From an uncultured Chitinophagaceae bacterium (lineage in GTDB: Bacteria > Bacteroidota > Bacteroidia > Chitinophagales > Chitinophagaceae), in NCBI GenBank assembly GCA_934502905.1, contig CAKSVK010000006.1, forward strand, positions 1-49,792: a DNA stretch of 49,792 nt. Reading direction: 5' to 3'. Below, piece by piece: positions 8,185-15,833 of this stretch. Under the pieces are notes generated by a model. It saw only the letters and a list, made by a program, of their open reading frames with translations. It was not told the DNA's origin and searched no databases. Made by a program: the position numbers and the translations under genes. Numbering within the stretch: position 1 is the first letter of the stretch; the number at the start of each line of letters is the position of its first letter.

Positions 8185-9111
8185 TTATTGCTCAAGCTGC
8201 TGAAGCGCTGCCAGTACCTTATCGTAACATTCTTTTTCGGTTACCTGCTCCGGCTTAAACTCCACACCTGTTACTTTCTCATACAGCTCTATGTACCGCT
8301 TGCTGATTGTCAGCACCCATTCATCCGTCATCTCCGGCACCGCTTGTCCTTCCTTGCCCATAAAATTATTTTCGATCAGCCACTCCCGCACAAATTCCTT
8401 GCTAAGCTGCTTTTGCCGTTCTCCTTTTGTTTGCCGTTCCTCAAAACCTTCTGCATAAAAATACCGGGACGAGTCCGGCGTGTGGATCTCATCCATCAGG
8501 TAAATTTCATCCCCGATCTTTCCGAATTCGTATTTGGTATCCGCCAGTATCAGTCCCTGCCGGGCCGCTATTTCCTTTCCGCGCTGAAACAATTGCAGGG
8601 TATACTTCGCCAGGGTTTCCCACTCTTCGGGGGTAGCCAGTCCCCGGGCTATGATCTCTTCCTTTGAAATATCCTCATCATGTCCCTGCTCCGCTTTTGT
8701 GGCAGGTGTAATAATGGGCACGGGAAAAAAATCGTTTTCTTTCAGTCCCTCGGGTAACGTAACCCCGCACAATATTCTTTTGCCGCTGCTATAGGTACGC
8801 CATGCATGCCCCACCAGGTTGCCACGCACCACCATTTCCAGCTTAAAAGGCACGCACTTTTTCCCGATGGAAACATTTGCCACGGGAACCGCTTCCAGCC
8901 AGTTGGGGCAGATATCCTTCGTAGCCTCCAGCATCCGCGCGGCTATCTGGTTCAGCACCTGCCCCTTGAAAGGAATGGGACGCGGCAATATCACATCAAA
9001 AGCAGAAATACGGTCGCTGGCTACCATCACAAGCTTATTTCCAACGGTGTATACATCTCTTACTTTTCCCCTGTAGAAAGCAGATTGCTCCGGAAACTGA
9101 AACATGGTCAT
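8185..9111 (-). CDS. purC: Phosphoribosylaminoimidazole-succinocarboxamide synthase
   Basis: PurC (SAICAR synthetase) joins CAIR and aspartate using ATP in purine biosynthesis. The 308-residue protein carries the family signatures: [21 protein letters not shown] near the N-terminus, [21 protein letters not shown], the substrate-binding [14 protein letters not shown], and [20 protein letters not shown]. Length fits the longer (about 300-residue) form common in Bacteroidota. A TACATTTG element (9132-9139, minus strand) gives a plausible promoter with a leader of about 20 nucleotides. The exported lactonase gene lies 30 bp downstream. Confidence 0.96.
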   Translation of the reverse strand: MTMFQFPEQSAFYRGKVRDVYTVGNKLVMVASDRISAFDVILPRPIPFKGQVLNQIAARMLEATKDICPNWLEAVPVANVSIGKKCVPFKLEMVVRGNLVGHAWRTYSSGKRILCGVTLPEGLKENDFFPVPIITPATKAEQGHDEDISKEEIIARGLATPEEWETLAKYTLQLFQRGKEIAARQGLILADTKYEFGKIGDEIYLMDEIHTPDSSRYFYAEGFEERQTKGERQKQLSKEFVREWLIENNFMGKEGQAVPEMTDEWVLTISKRYIELYEKVTGVEFKPEQVTEKECYDKVLAALQQLEQ

Positions 9112-9131
9112 TGAAATAGTTGTTATTTGAG

Positions 9132-9139
9132 CAAATGTA
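9132..9139 (-). promoter_or_regulatory. Probable -7 element of purC
   Basis: Minus-strand TACATTTG fits TAnnTTTG exactly, about 20 bases upstream of the purC ATG. The -33 position lacks a clear TTTG, so this is only a probable promoter. Confidence 0.4.
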
Positions 9140-9269
9140 AGTAAACTAAAGAGATTGTTTTCTGCCGGTGCTTTCCGCTGCCGGACTTGCGGGCATTTTT
9201 TATTATCGCTAACAATACAATTCGCCTCAGGAGCGTAAAATTTTCTATTTTCACCGCGAAATTGGTGTT

Positions 9270-10223
9270 ATGAAAAAATTGTTCTTTTGTGGAATAGCCC
9301 TTTTTGTTTTGTGGAGCTGTAAAAGTGGCAAAAAAAGTATGACTGGTGACGAGACCGTTACCATCACAGATTTCATCGACTTTTTCCCGGAACAAACGCT
9401 GCCCTATGCCCTGGCGGATACACAGATCAACCGGAAGCTGCCGGATTCCCTGCTGATAGACCGCAAGGTGCTCTCGCAGTTTATTCCTGATTCTGTTTAC
9501 CAGCGTGACTTTGAAAAAGCCGATCCCAAATTTTATGCGCTGGGAAAAGTTGCCGACAAGCAAAAAACATTCCTGCTGGTAAAGGCAGCCACACAGGAGA
9601 AGCAGGCAGGTTATCTCACCGTTTTTAATAATAAGGATAATACTTATTCTGCTTCTATGCCTTTTATTCAAAACAACCGCGACAAAAAGAAATCCATAAG
9701 AAGCACCATCAACAAAAGGCTCACCATCACCACTTCTGAAACAACCCGCGCGGCAGATGGGGCGCAATATTATAAGCTCAACGAGTATATGTACAACGAC
9801 GCAGGCGGTTTCCTGCTGATAAAGATTGAATCCAACGAACCCATAGTGCCAAAAGAAATATATAACCCCATCGACACCTTACCCAAAGCACAAAAATTTT
9901 CCGGTGACTATATAAAAGATAAAAAGAACTTCGTGTCCATAAGGGATGGCGACAATGACCGGAAGATCCATTTCTTCATCCACTTTGACAGAGGAGAAGA
10001 TTGCTCGGGAGAGCTGAAAGGAGAAGCCTCCTGGGTAAAGCCGAATGTAGCACTCTTCAGGCAGGCAGGTAACACTTGTGTGCTGGAAATGACTTTCCAG
10101 AAAAACAACGTGATCCTGAGAGAAGAGCAGGCCTGCGGCAACTACAGGGGTCTTAAATGCGAGTTTTCCGGAAGCTTCCCCAAAAAGAAAGAACCCGCGC
10201 CTAAAACGGAAAAAAAGAAATAG
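9270..10223 (+). CDS. Hypothetical lipoprotein
   Basis: A 317-residue protein I do not recognise. It starts with a clear lipoprotein signal (MKKLFFCGIALFVLWSC, lipobox Cys17), so it is anchored in the cell envelope. No enzyme motif is visible. The middle (about 100-160) has alternating strand-forming segments, and a later part (about 215-300) with FSGDY, EDCSGELKGEASW, CVLEMTF and CGNYRGLKCEFSGSF looks like a small beta-barrel with conserved cysteines. It resembles lipocalin-like 'scavenger' domains only superficially. The C-terminus is very lysine-rich (KKKEPAPKTEKKK). It is transcribed away from purC, and its end is followed within 20 bp by the REP array. Confidence 0.8.
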   Translation: MKKLFFCGIALFVLWSCKSGKKSMTGDETVTITDFIDFFPEQTLPYALADTQINRKLPDSLLIDRKVLSQFIPDSVYQRDFEKADPKFYALGKVADKQKTFLLVKAATQEKQAGYLTVFNNKDNTYSASMPFIQNNRDKKKSIRSTINKRLTITTSETTRAADGAQYYKLNEYMYNDAGGFLLIKIESNEPIVPKEIYNPIDTLPKAQKFSGDYIKDKKNFVSIRDGDNDRKIHFFIHFDRGEDCSGELKGEASWVKPNVALFRQAGNTCVLEMTFQKNNVILREEQACGNYRGLKCEFSGSFPKKKEPAPKTEKKK

Positions 10224-10241
10224 GGGTGTAGTGTTGAACCA

Positions 10242-10675
10242 GGACTGGCGCCCGTATCACGTTACTCCCTCTACTTCAGCGATTTCAAAAACTCAGGACT
10301 GGCGCAGGTTTAGTAGCCTAGACTAGTGGGATAGCCAGACCTGTGCCCTACAATTACTTATCTACCAATCACAGCATGTAGCCTTTCAAGGGGTCTGTGT
10401 CAGTATCAGGTTATTACTATAGTAAGCGGATGTTGAGAGCGACTTTAGTAATGGAGAGGCACAGGTCTAGCCAAGCGCAGATTCCCGTGCTACTAAACCT
10501 GCGCCGGGCAATTACTTATTTGTCAGTCACAGCGTATAGCCTTTCAGGAGGTCGGAGGTTTACGCCAGAGTCAGTGTCAGGTTAATACTATGGTAAGCGG
10601 ATGTTGAGAATAACTTTAGTAATGGGGAAGCACAGGTCTAGCTATGCACAGACCCCATGCTACCAAACCTGCGCC
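10242..10675. repeat. Left REP array flanking the RAYT gene
   Basis: Three complete imperfect palindromes of 47-48 bp lie at 10301-10347, 10458-10505 (inverted) and 10629-10675 (inverted). A truncated REP start (GGACTGGCGC) is at 10242. Each unit runs from GGCGCAGGTTT through a GTAG-containing loop to AGACCTGTGCC, or the reverse. The units are joined by conserved spacers that start CAATTACTTAT (10350 and 10508) and later contain GTAAGCGGATGTTGAGA and CTTTAGTAATGG. The opposed units at 10301 and 10458 form a REPIN-like pair. Confidence 0.85.
10254..10297. repeat. Short copy of the TIM-barrel gene's 3' end
   Basis: About 44 bases from GTATCA through CTTCAGCGA to CTCAGG match, with a few gaps and changes, 11949-11990, which is the stop codon and final codons of the isomerase-like gene on the far side of the RAYT element. 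The copy is non-coding here. Confidence 0.5.
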
Positions 10676-10832
10676 AGGGATGCAAGTGTATATCACGTCG
10701 CCTTGAAAACCTTATAGGAGTACTTCGACCTCTGCCGGATATTTACTACCAGTATATATAGCTTTCTAACTGCTTTTACATGTTTTTCTAACTTCCCCGC
10801 ATAAATGAATATCTTCATTACAAACAGCAACC

Positions 10833-11390
10833 ATGAGCACCAAGTATAAGTTCACCGACGCATCGGCAACCTATTTCACGACCTCTACAATAGTAGGCTG
10901 GATAGATGTTTTCACAAGAGACATGTACAGGAATATACTCTTAGATAGTTTCAGGTACTGTCAAAAAAATCAGGGATTACAGGTACATGCCTGGGTGTTA
11001 ATGACCAATCATTTTCACCTCATCTATTCATGTATCGACAATCATGACCCCGGCATAGTGCTTAAGAATATAAAAAGCTATACCGCCCTGAAAATCATTG
11101 ATGCAATCATCCGCAATCCGCAGGAAAGCAGAAAAAGCTGGATGTTGGAAACATTCAAACAATATGGAATGAAAAACATGTCTAATCGCCAATATCAGTT
11201 CTGGCAACAGGAGAATCATCCGGTATTGCTTGATAGTGCAGAAATGCTTGAGCAAAGAATAACTTATCTCCATGAAAATCCTGTCCGTGTGGGCTTTGTT
11301 GAATCGGCAGAAAACTGGAAATACAGTAGTGCAACAGATTATTATATAAGAGGGGGAAAGGGGTTGTTGAAAATAGTAAGTGTGTATTAA
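10833..11390 (+). CDS. REP-associated tyrosine transposase (RAYT)
   Basis: A 185-residue Y1 (IS200-like) transposase of the REP-associated type. HAWVLMTNHFHLIYS holds the HUH metal motif (His60 and His62). YLHENPVRVGFV contains the likely catalytic Tyr145, and W-x-YSSA-x-DYY follows, as in this family. RAYTs nick and rejoin single-stranded DNA at REP palindromes. This gene has none of the usual IS200/IS605 TnpB partner and no paired target-site ends. Instead, REP arrays surround it on both sides (10242-10675 and 11420-11940), which is the classic genetic setting. The ATG at 10833 fits the expected N-terminus. The protein looks intact, so it may still be active or domesticated. Confidence 0.9.
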   Translation: MSTKYKFTDASATYFTTSTIVGWIDVFTRDMYRNILLDSFRYCQKNQGLQVHAWVLMTNHFHLIYSCIDNHDPGIVLKNIKSYTALKIIDAIIRNPQESRKSWMLETFKQYGMKNMSNRQYQFWQQENHPVLLDSAEMLEQRITYLHENPVRVGFVESAENWKYSSATDYYIRGGKGLLKIVSVY

Positions 11391-11419
11391 CAAGAAGTTA
11401 GTGATAAACAGGGACAAGT

Positions 11420-11940
11420 TGTGCCTTGCAATTACTTATCTGCCATCACAACCTATAACCTTTCAGGAGGCCGGTATCAAAGTCATAAAGAATTTGGCGA
11501 TAATAGGCCGATCTGGTTAAGTGCAGGTCAATCCCATAGCAAACGGATGTTGAGAGTGAGTCAATGCTGACCCGGACTGGCGCAGGTTTGGTAGTTCAGC
11601 CCCACGGGCTACCAAACCTGTGCCCTACAATTACTTATCTGTCAATCACAGCGTATAGCCCTTTCAGGAGGCCGGTATCAGAGTCATAAAGAATTTGGCG
11701 ATAATAGGCTGGCCTGGTTAAGTGCAGGTCAATCCCATAGCAAACGGATGTTGAGGGTGACTTTAGTAACGGGGAGGCACAGGTCTGGCTATGCACAGCC
11801 CCTGCGCTACAAAACCTGCGCCAGAATCATATCATACCGCCTCACTGGCGCAGGTTTAGTAGTTCAGCCCAGTGGGATAGCCAGACCTGTGCCGGGCAAC
11901 TACTTATTTGTCAGTTACAGTGTATGACCTTTCACAAGGT
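11420..11940. repeat. Right REP array flanking the RAYT gene
   Basis: Complete palindromes lie at 11579-11624, 11776-11822 (inverted) and 11847-11893. A truncated right end (GTTGTGCC) is at about 11418-11425. The spacers starting CAATTACTTAT (about 11429 and 11629) and CAACTACTTAT (about 11897) repeat those on the left. The two middle spacers share a longer version with AAAGAATTTGGCGATAATAG and GTGCAGGTCAATCCCATAG that is absent on the left. The array ends at the 3' end of the isomerase-like gene. Confidence 0.85.
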
Positions 11941-11962
11941 CTGTGCCAGTATCATGCTTCCC

Positions 11963-12793
11963 TCACTTCAGCGACTTCAAAAACGTCAGGCTTTGCGGTA
12001 CCTGTTCCATGGAGCGGGAGGATTCATCCTCGATAAAATAATGCTTTACCCCTGCTTTTTTAGCCGCTTTCATAACAGCCGCAATGCCTACATCACCAGT
12101 ACCCAGCACTACGTTGGTTTCTACATCCGCCTGACCTTTCTGGTTACCTTCGGTGCCATGCTTCCGGTCCTTCAGGTGCATCAGCAGAAAACGGCCGGGG
12201 TATTTTTCCAGCAGCGCTACCGGATCCTGCCCGGGATGTTTTACCCAAAATACATCCATTTCAAAATTGAAATGCTGCGGATCCGTATTGGCGGCTATAT
12301 AGTCAAATAAAGTGCCCTGCTCGTAAGGGATGAACTCATACCCATGGGGATGATAACAAAGCGAGAGCCCGTTTTCTTTCAGCAATTTGCCCGCTTTGTT
12401 AAAAACGGCTACTGCTTTTTTAGCATCTTCTATCCCGAAGGGTTGTTCGTGCGGTATCCAGTGCACCACCACATACTTGGCGTCAAAGGTTTTTGCCAGG
12501 TCCACGGCTGCCTGCGGGTTCTCAGACAGCTGCTTAAAATCGGCGCCTACAGCCACCATTTTCATGTTATGCTTTTGCAGGAGCTTTTTGAACTCGGGTA
12601 ACGGTAACCCATAGGTGCCGCCGCCTTCCAGCTCCCTGATCCCCATCTTGCTGATCTTTTCAAACGTACCCGGAACGTCCTGCGGTATCTGGCTGCGAAA
12701 AGTATAGAGTTGTACACCTATCTCCTGCGCCATCGCCGGTGACAGTACCAGGAACAAGGCTGCAGCAAAAATAATTTTTCTCCATATGGTCAT
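11963..12793 (-). CDS. Exported sugar phosphate isomerase/epimerase-like TIM barrel
   Basis: A 276-residue member of the xylose-isomerase-like TIM-barrel (AP endonuclease 2 / IolE-like) family. Motifs are IGVQLYTFR, KMGIRELEGGG, FDAKYVVVHWIP, LSLCYHPHGYEF, FNFEMDVFWVKHPGQDP, RFLLMHLKDRK and KHYFIEDESS, which place the usual metal ligands (Glu, Asp, His, Glu) at strand ends. A cleavable signal peptide (LFLVLSPAMAQ) shows it is secreted to the periplasm, so it is not an ordinary cytoplasmic isomerase. Exported relatives commonly accompany DUF1080 and oxidoreductase genes for 3-keto-sugar processing. Here such genes (21.8-31.7 kb) are about 10 kb away. The 3' end abuts a REP unit. Confidence 0.85.
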   Translation of the reverse strand: MTIWRKIIFAAALFLVLSPAMAQEIGVQLYTFRSQIPQDVPGTFEKISKMGIRELEGGGTYGLPLPEFKKLLQKHNMKMVAVGADFKQLSENPQAAVDLAKTFDAKYVVVHWIPHEQPFGIEDAKKAVAVFNKAGKLLKENGLSLCYHPHGYEFIPYEQGTLFDYIAANTDPQHFNFEMDVFWVKHPGQDPVALLEKYPGRFLLMHLKDRKHGTEGNQKGQADVETNVVLGTGDVGIAAVMKAAKKAGVKHYFIEDESSRSMEQVPQSLTFLKSLK

Positions 12794-13150
12794 ATAGCAA
12801 TCATTTAGTGGGTATAAAAATAAGCGTTAATAAACAAAAACGGTGCTATATACCTTGAAGATTTGGGACTTTTCATTCCTTACGGATTTACATGCCTGTC
12901 TTCCTGCAAATCCCTGGTCAGGAAGGATCCTTAGGCGCCGGGAGACCATCTTGCAGTTGCGCAGATGTTCAATGTTATTACCGTTGCTTTTTCATTACTT
13001 AAAAAGATAACAGGATAGTTAATTATTACTTTTTATTGTGTGACTTCGGTCATAACCGTTGGTGTTCTTCCTGCAATTACTTTGCTCCCGGAAATACTTT
13101 GTTCTTTCTGTGTTGCAATCCATTTAATAAACTAACTAAACTTCACAATT
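12794..13150. promoter_or_regulatory. Divergent intergenic region upstream of norC
   Basis: This gene-free stretch separates the isomerase-like gene (minus) from norC (plus). The right half carries the Crp/Fnr-like palindrome at 13039-13054 and TAC-TTTG strings at 13078-13084 and 13095-13101 that could be -7 elements. If transcription began near 13089, the palindrome would be centred near -42, the usual position for Fnr-type activation. I see nothing notable in the left half. Confidence 0.4.
13039..13054. promoter_or_regulatory. Crp/Fnr-like operator upstream of norC
   Basis: TGTGAC-TTCG-GTCATA is a near-perfect inverted repeat with a 4-base centre, similar in form to Crp/Fnr-family sites. 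It lies 97 bp before the norC start. Nitric oxide reductase operons are commonly controlled by NO- or oxygen-sensing Crp/Fnr regulators (Nnr, Dnr), but no regulator gene is in the window. Confidence 0.45.
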
Positions 13151-13585
13151 ATGTTATCTAAATCGCAGGCAAGGGCTTTCTTTCTGGGGGGTACTGTAGT
13201 AACATTTTTAATATTCATCGGGCTTACGATTTACTCGTTCCAGCCGAAGAACGATCAGACAAACCACCATCAGATTGATGCGAAAGTGATTAGGGGAAAA
13301 CAGATATGGGAAGCCAATAACTGTATGGGCTGTCATACCATATTGGGAGAAGGGGGGTACTATGCGCCGGAGCTTACCAAGGTAATAGAAAGAAGGGGGG
13401 AAGGCTACGTAAAAGCGGTACTGCAGTCGCCTATTCCCTGGGGACCAAGAGGGCGGAAAATGGTGAAATACGAAATGAACGATGAAGATACGGAAGCCGT
13501 TATCGCCTATCTTAAATGGATAGGCAATATTGACCTCAACGGTTTCGAACGCGTTGTTTCACCCCTGGCAAAAGACAAACAATAA
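13151..13585 (+). CDS. norC: Nitric oxide reductase subunit C (cytochrome c)
   Basis: NorC is the membrane-anchored monohaem cytochrome c that passes electrons to NorB. The 144-residue protein has one N-terminal membrane helix (about 9-30) and a periplasmic cytochrome domain with CMGCH (58-62). The sequence around it (GKQIWEANNCMGCHTILGEGGYYAPELT) is diagnostic of NorC. The axial Met is Met104 or Met109 in GRKMVKYEMND. It is the first gene of a six-gene operon and lies 18 bp before norB. Confidence 0.95.
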   Translation: MLSKSQARAFFLGGTVVTFLIFIGLTIYSFQPKNDQTNHHQIDAKVIRGKQIWEANNCMGCHTILGEGGYYAPELTKVIERRGEGYVKAVLQSPIPWGPRGRKMVKYEMNDEDTEAVIAYLKWIGNIDLNGFERVVSPLAKDKQ

Positions 13586-13603
13586 CCCCAATTTTTAGAA
13601 AAT

Positions 13604-14944
13604 ATGAAATACAAATCACAAAAAGTAGCGTATTGGTTCTTTGGATTGTGTATGCTGTTGTTTGCACTGCAAATAGTGTATGGCTTTATCATGGGTTTTG
13701 CCCGCATTGGGTGGGACGGCCTTCACAATGTTATTCCTTTTAATACGGCACGGGCTGTACACACCAATTTACTGGTGGTGTGGCTGCTTACCGGCTTTAT
13801 GGGCGCCGCCTATTATATTATCCCCGAAGAAGCGCAACGGGAACTGGTAAGCGTGAAGCTGGCGTATGTACAGCTGATATCGCTTGCCCTGGTGGGCGTG
13901 GTGGCAATTGTCGGGTATCATTTCAATCATTGGGAAGGAAGAAAATTCCTTGAGATCCCCAGAGAGCTGGATTACCTGGTGGTAGTAAATGTGCTGCTAT
14001 TCCTCGGGTTGATCCTGGCTACGCTTTTTAAGGGAAAAAGAAAAACGACCACCGCCCTGGTATTAACGATGGGGCTGGTGTTCGCGGCCCTGCTTTACCT
14101 GCCCGGTATGATCTGGTTCGACAGCCAGGTAACGGATTCCTTTTTCCGGTGGTGGGTGGTACACCTGTGGGTGGAAGGCGTATGGGAACTGATCATGGGC
14201 GGTATCCTGTCTTACCTGTTGATCAAGCTGACCGGTGTAGACCGGGAAGTGATTGAAAAATGGCTATATGTAATTGTAGGCTTAACGTTCCTGTCTGGCC
14301 TGCTGGGCACAGGACACCACTATTATTATATAGGTGTGAATAAGATATGGTTGATCGTCGGCGGGATCTTTTCTGCCCTGGAACCCCTGGCTTTTTTAGG
14401 TATGGCGTTATTCGCGGTATATATGTATCGCAAAGGAGAGAAATCCCATCCTAATAAGATAGCCCTGTTCTGGACCATCGGCGCTTCTATTGTTTCCTTT
14501 ATCGGCGCCGGTTTGTTGGGTTTTGCGCACACGCTGCCGCAAACCAATATTTACACACACGGTACCCTGGTAACCGCCATGCATGGTCACTATGCCTTTT
14601 GGGGCGCATACGCCATGATTGTGTTGGCCATCATAAGTTATGTTTTGCCCAATGTAACCGGCAGAAAACGCCACGACAAAACGAGGGGGCATATGGCTTT
14701 CTGGTTATCTAATATCGGCATGCTGGGCATGACGGTGGCATTTGGTGTGGCAGGCGTTGCGCAGGTGTATATGGAACGTAAAATGAAAATGGAGTTCATG
14801 GAAGTGCAGAACGAGATCAGCATTCACTTTGTGGTATTGCTGCTGTGCGCTACTCTTTTTGCTACAGGCATCCTGCTGTATATAATTGAATTTTTCAAAT
14901 ATGGAAGACCTACAGATGAAGCGTTGGAGGTAAAAAGTTATTGA
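13604..14944 (+). CDS. norB: Nitric oxide reductase subunit B (catalytic)
   Basis: NorB reduces two NO to N2O in the inner membrane. The 446-residue, roughly 12-helix protein keeps all haem and non-haem iron ligands expected for cNOR. His53 (RAVHTNLL) and His329 bind low-spin haem b, His327 binds haem b3, and His187, His238 and His239 (HLWVEGVWE, TGHHYYYIG) bind FeB, with Glu191, Glu195 and Glu260 also in the expected places. The length is that of short cNOR, without the extra N-terminal quinol-oxidising domain of qNOR, in agreement with a separate NorC. A terminator-like hairpin follows the stop codon. Confidence 0.97.
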   Translation: MKYKSQKVAYWFFGLCMLLFALQIVYGFIMGFARIGWDGLHNVIPFNTARAVHTNLLVVWLLTGFMGAAYYIIPEEAQRELVSVKLAYVQLISLALVGVVAIVGYHFNHWEGRKFLEIPRELDYLVVVNVLLFLGLILATLFKGKRKTTTALVLTMGLVFAALLYLPGMIWFDSQVTDSFFRWWVVHLWVEGVWELIMGGILSYLLIKLTGVDREVIEKWLYVIVGLTFLSGLLGTGHHYYYIGVNKIWLIVGGIFSALEPLAFLGMALFAVYMYRKGEKSHPNKIALFWTIGASIVSFIGAGLLGFAHTLPQTNIYTHGTLVTAMHGHYAFWGAYAMIVLAIISYVLPNVTGRKRHDKTRGHMAFWLSNIGMLGMTVAFGVAGVAQVYMERKMKMEFMEVQNEISIHFVVLLLCATLFATGILLYIIEFFKYGRPTDEALEVKSY

Positions 14945-14973
14945 TCTTAACATGGCAGCTAATATCAATAACT

Positions 14974-15019
14974 ACCGGAGCCGGAAGTTCTTCAGCCTAC
15001 ATTCGGTTCCGGTTTTTTT
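14974..15019 (+). terminator. Intergenic attenuator-like terminator between norB and norQ
   Basis: ACCGGAGCCG (14974-14983) pairs with CGGTTCCGGT (15004-15013) with one G-U pair, and a run of seven T follows (15013-15019). This is a good intrinsic terminator placed inside the operon. Partial read-through would give more NorCB than accessory NorQDEF, but the latter could also have another promoter. Confidence 0.65.
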
Positions 15020-15037
15020 CAAAATAAACAGATCAAC

Positions 15038-15823
15038 ATGATAGTAGCAGAACACACTGTTTTTTATAAAGCCATTGGTGCGGAGGCAGAAGTTTTTAAC
15101 CATGTGAATGAATTGAAGCTACCCTTATTGCTCAAAGGTCCCACCGGGTCGGGCAAATCCCGCTTTGTGGAATATATGGCCAATGAGCTGGACAAAAAGC
15201 TGATAACGGTAAGCTGTCACGAGGAAACCTCCTCTACCGACCTCATCGGGCGGTTTATTATCAAAGGCGCGGAAACCATCTGGATAGACGGGCCGCTTAC
15301 AATGGCTGTTAAACACGGATATATTTTATACCTCGATGAAATAGCAGAAGCCCGCCCCGATGTGATCGTCGCCATTCATTCGCTTACCGATCACCGCAGG
15401 GAGCTTTTTATTGATAAATTAGGAGAGACCGTCCGGGCACACCCCGATTTTTTGCTGGTAGCCTCCTTCAACCCCGGGTATCAAAAGGGGTTTAAAGAGC
15501 TGAAGCCTTCCACCCGGCAACGTTTTGTGGCCTTGTCTTTCAGTTATCCGCCACCGAAAGTGGAAGCGGAAATACTGGTAGCGGAAACAGGTGTGCAAAA
15601 AGAAGTAGCCCAGAAGCTGGTAACCATCGGTAACAAGATCAGGAACCTTACCGAGCTGGGATTGACGGAAACCGTTTCTACCCGGTTGCTGGTAGACGCG
15701 GCCAAGCTGATCCATAGCGGTTTGCCCAAGCGGCTTGCTGTTCACGTAGCGGTAGCAGAGCCTTTAACGGATGAAGCCGAAACCATCCGGGCTTTAAAAG
15801 ACCTCTGCGATTTGATGATATAA
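15038..15823 (+). CDS. norQ: MoxR-type AAA+ ATPase, NOR activation protein
   Basis: A 261-residue AAA+ ATPase of the NirQ/NorQ/CbbQ group. Walker A is GPTGSGKS (34-41), Walker B is ILYLDEIAEA (about 97-106), sensor 1 is LLVASFNPGYQ, and TRQRFVALSF carries the arginine finger region. NorQ works with NorD as a chaperone that inserts the non-haem iron (FeB) into NorB. It sits 93 bp after norB, behind a hairpin terminator, and 10 bp before norD. Gene order and family fit make the assignment secure. Confidence 0.92.
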   Translation: MIVAEHTVFYKAIGAEAEVFNHVNELKLPLLLKGPTGSGKSRFVEYMANELDKKLITVSCHEETSSTDLIGRFIIKGAETIWIDGPLTMAVKHGYILYLDEIAEARPDVIVAIHSLTDHRRELFIDKLGETVRAHPDFLLVASFNPGYQKGFKELKPSTRQRFVALSFSYPPPKVEAEILVAETGVQKEVAQKLVTIGNKIRNLTELGLTETVSTRLLVDAAKLIHSGLPKRLAVHVAVAEPLTDEAETIRALKDLCDLMI

Positions 15824-15833
15824 AACAGGAGCA

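Noticed and set aside
9123..9767. 214-residue minus-strand frame overlapping the lipoprotein gene
   Set aside because: It crosses the purC promoter and the start of the lipoprotein gene and has no signal or family motif; the plus-strand lipoprotein is better supported.
10242..11940. Regular repeats resembling a CRISPR array
   Set aside because: The units are imperfect palindromes in both orientations, spacers are homologous to each other rather than unique, and no cas gene is near. The RAYT gene between them explains the pattern.
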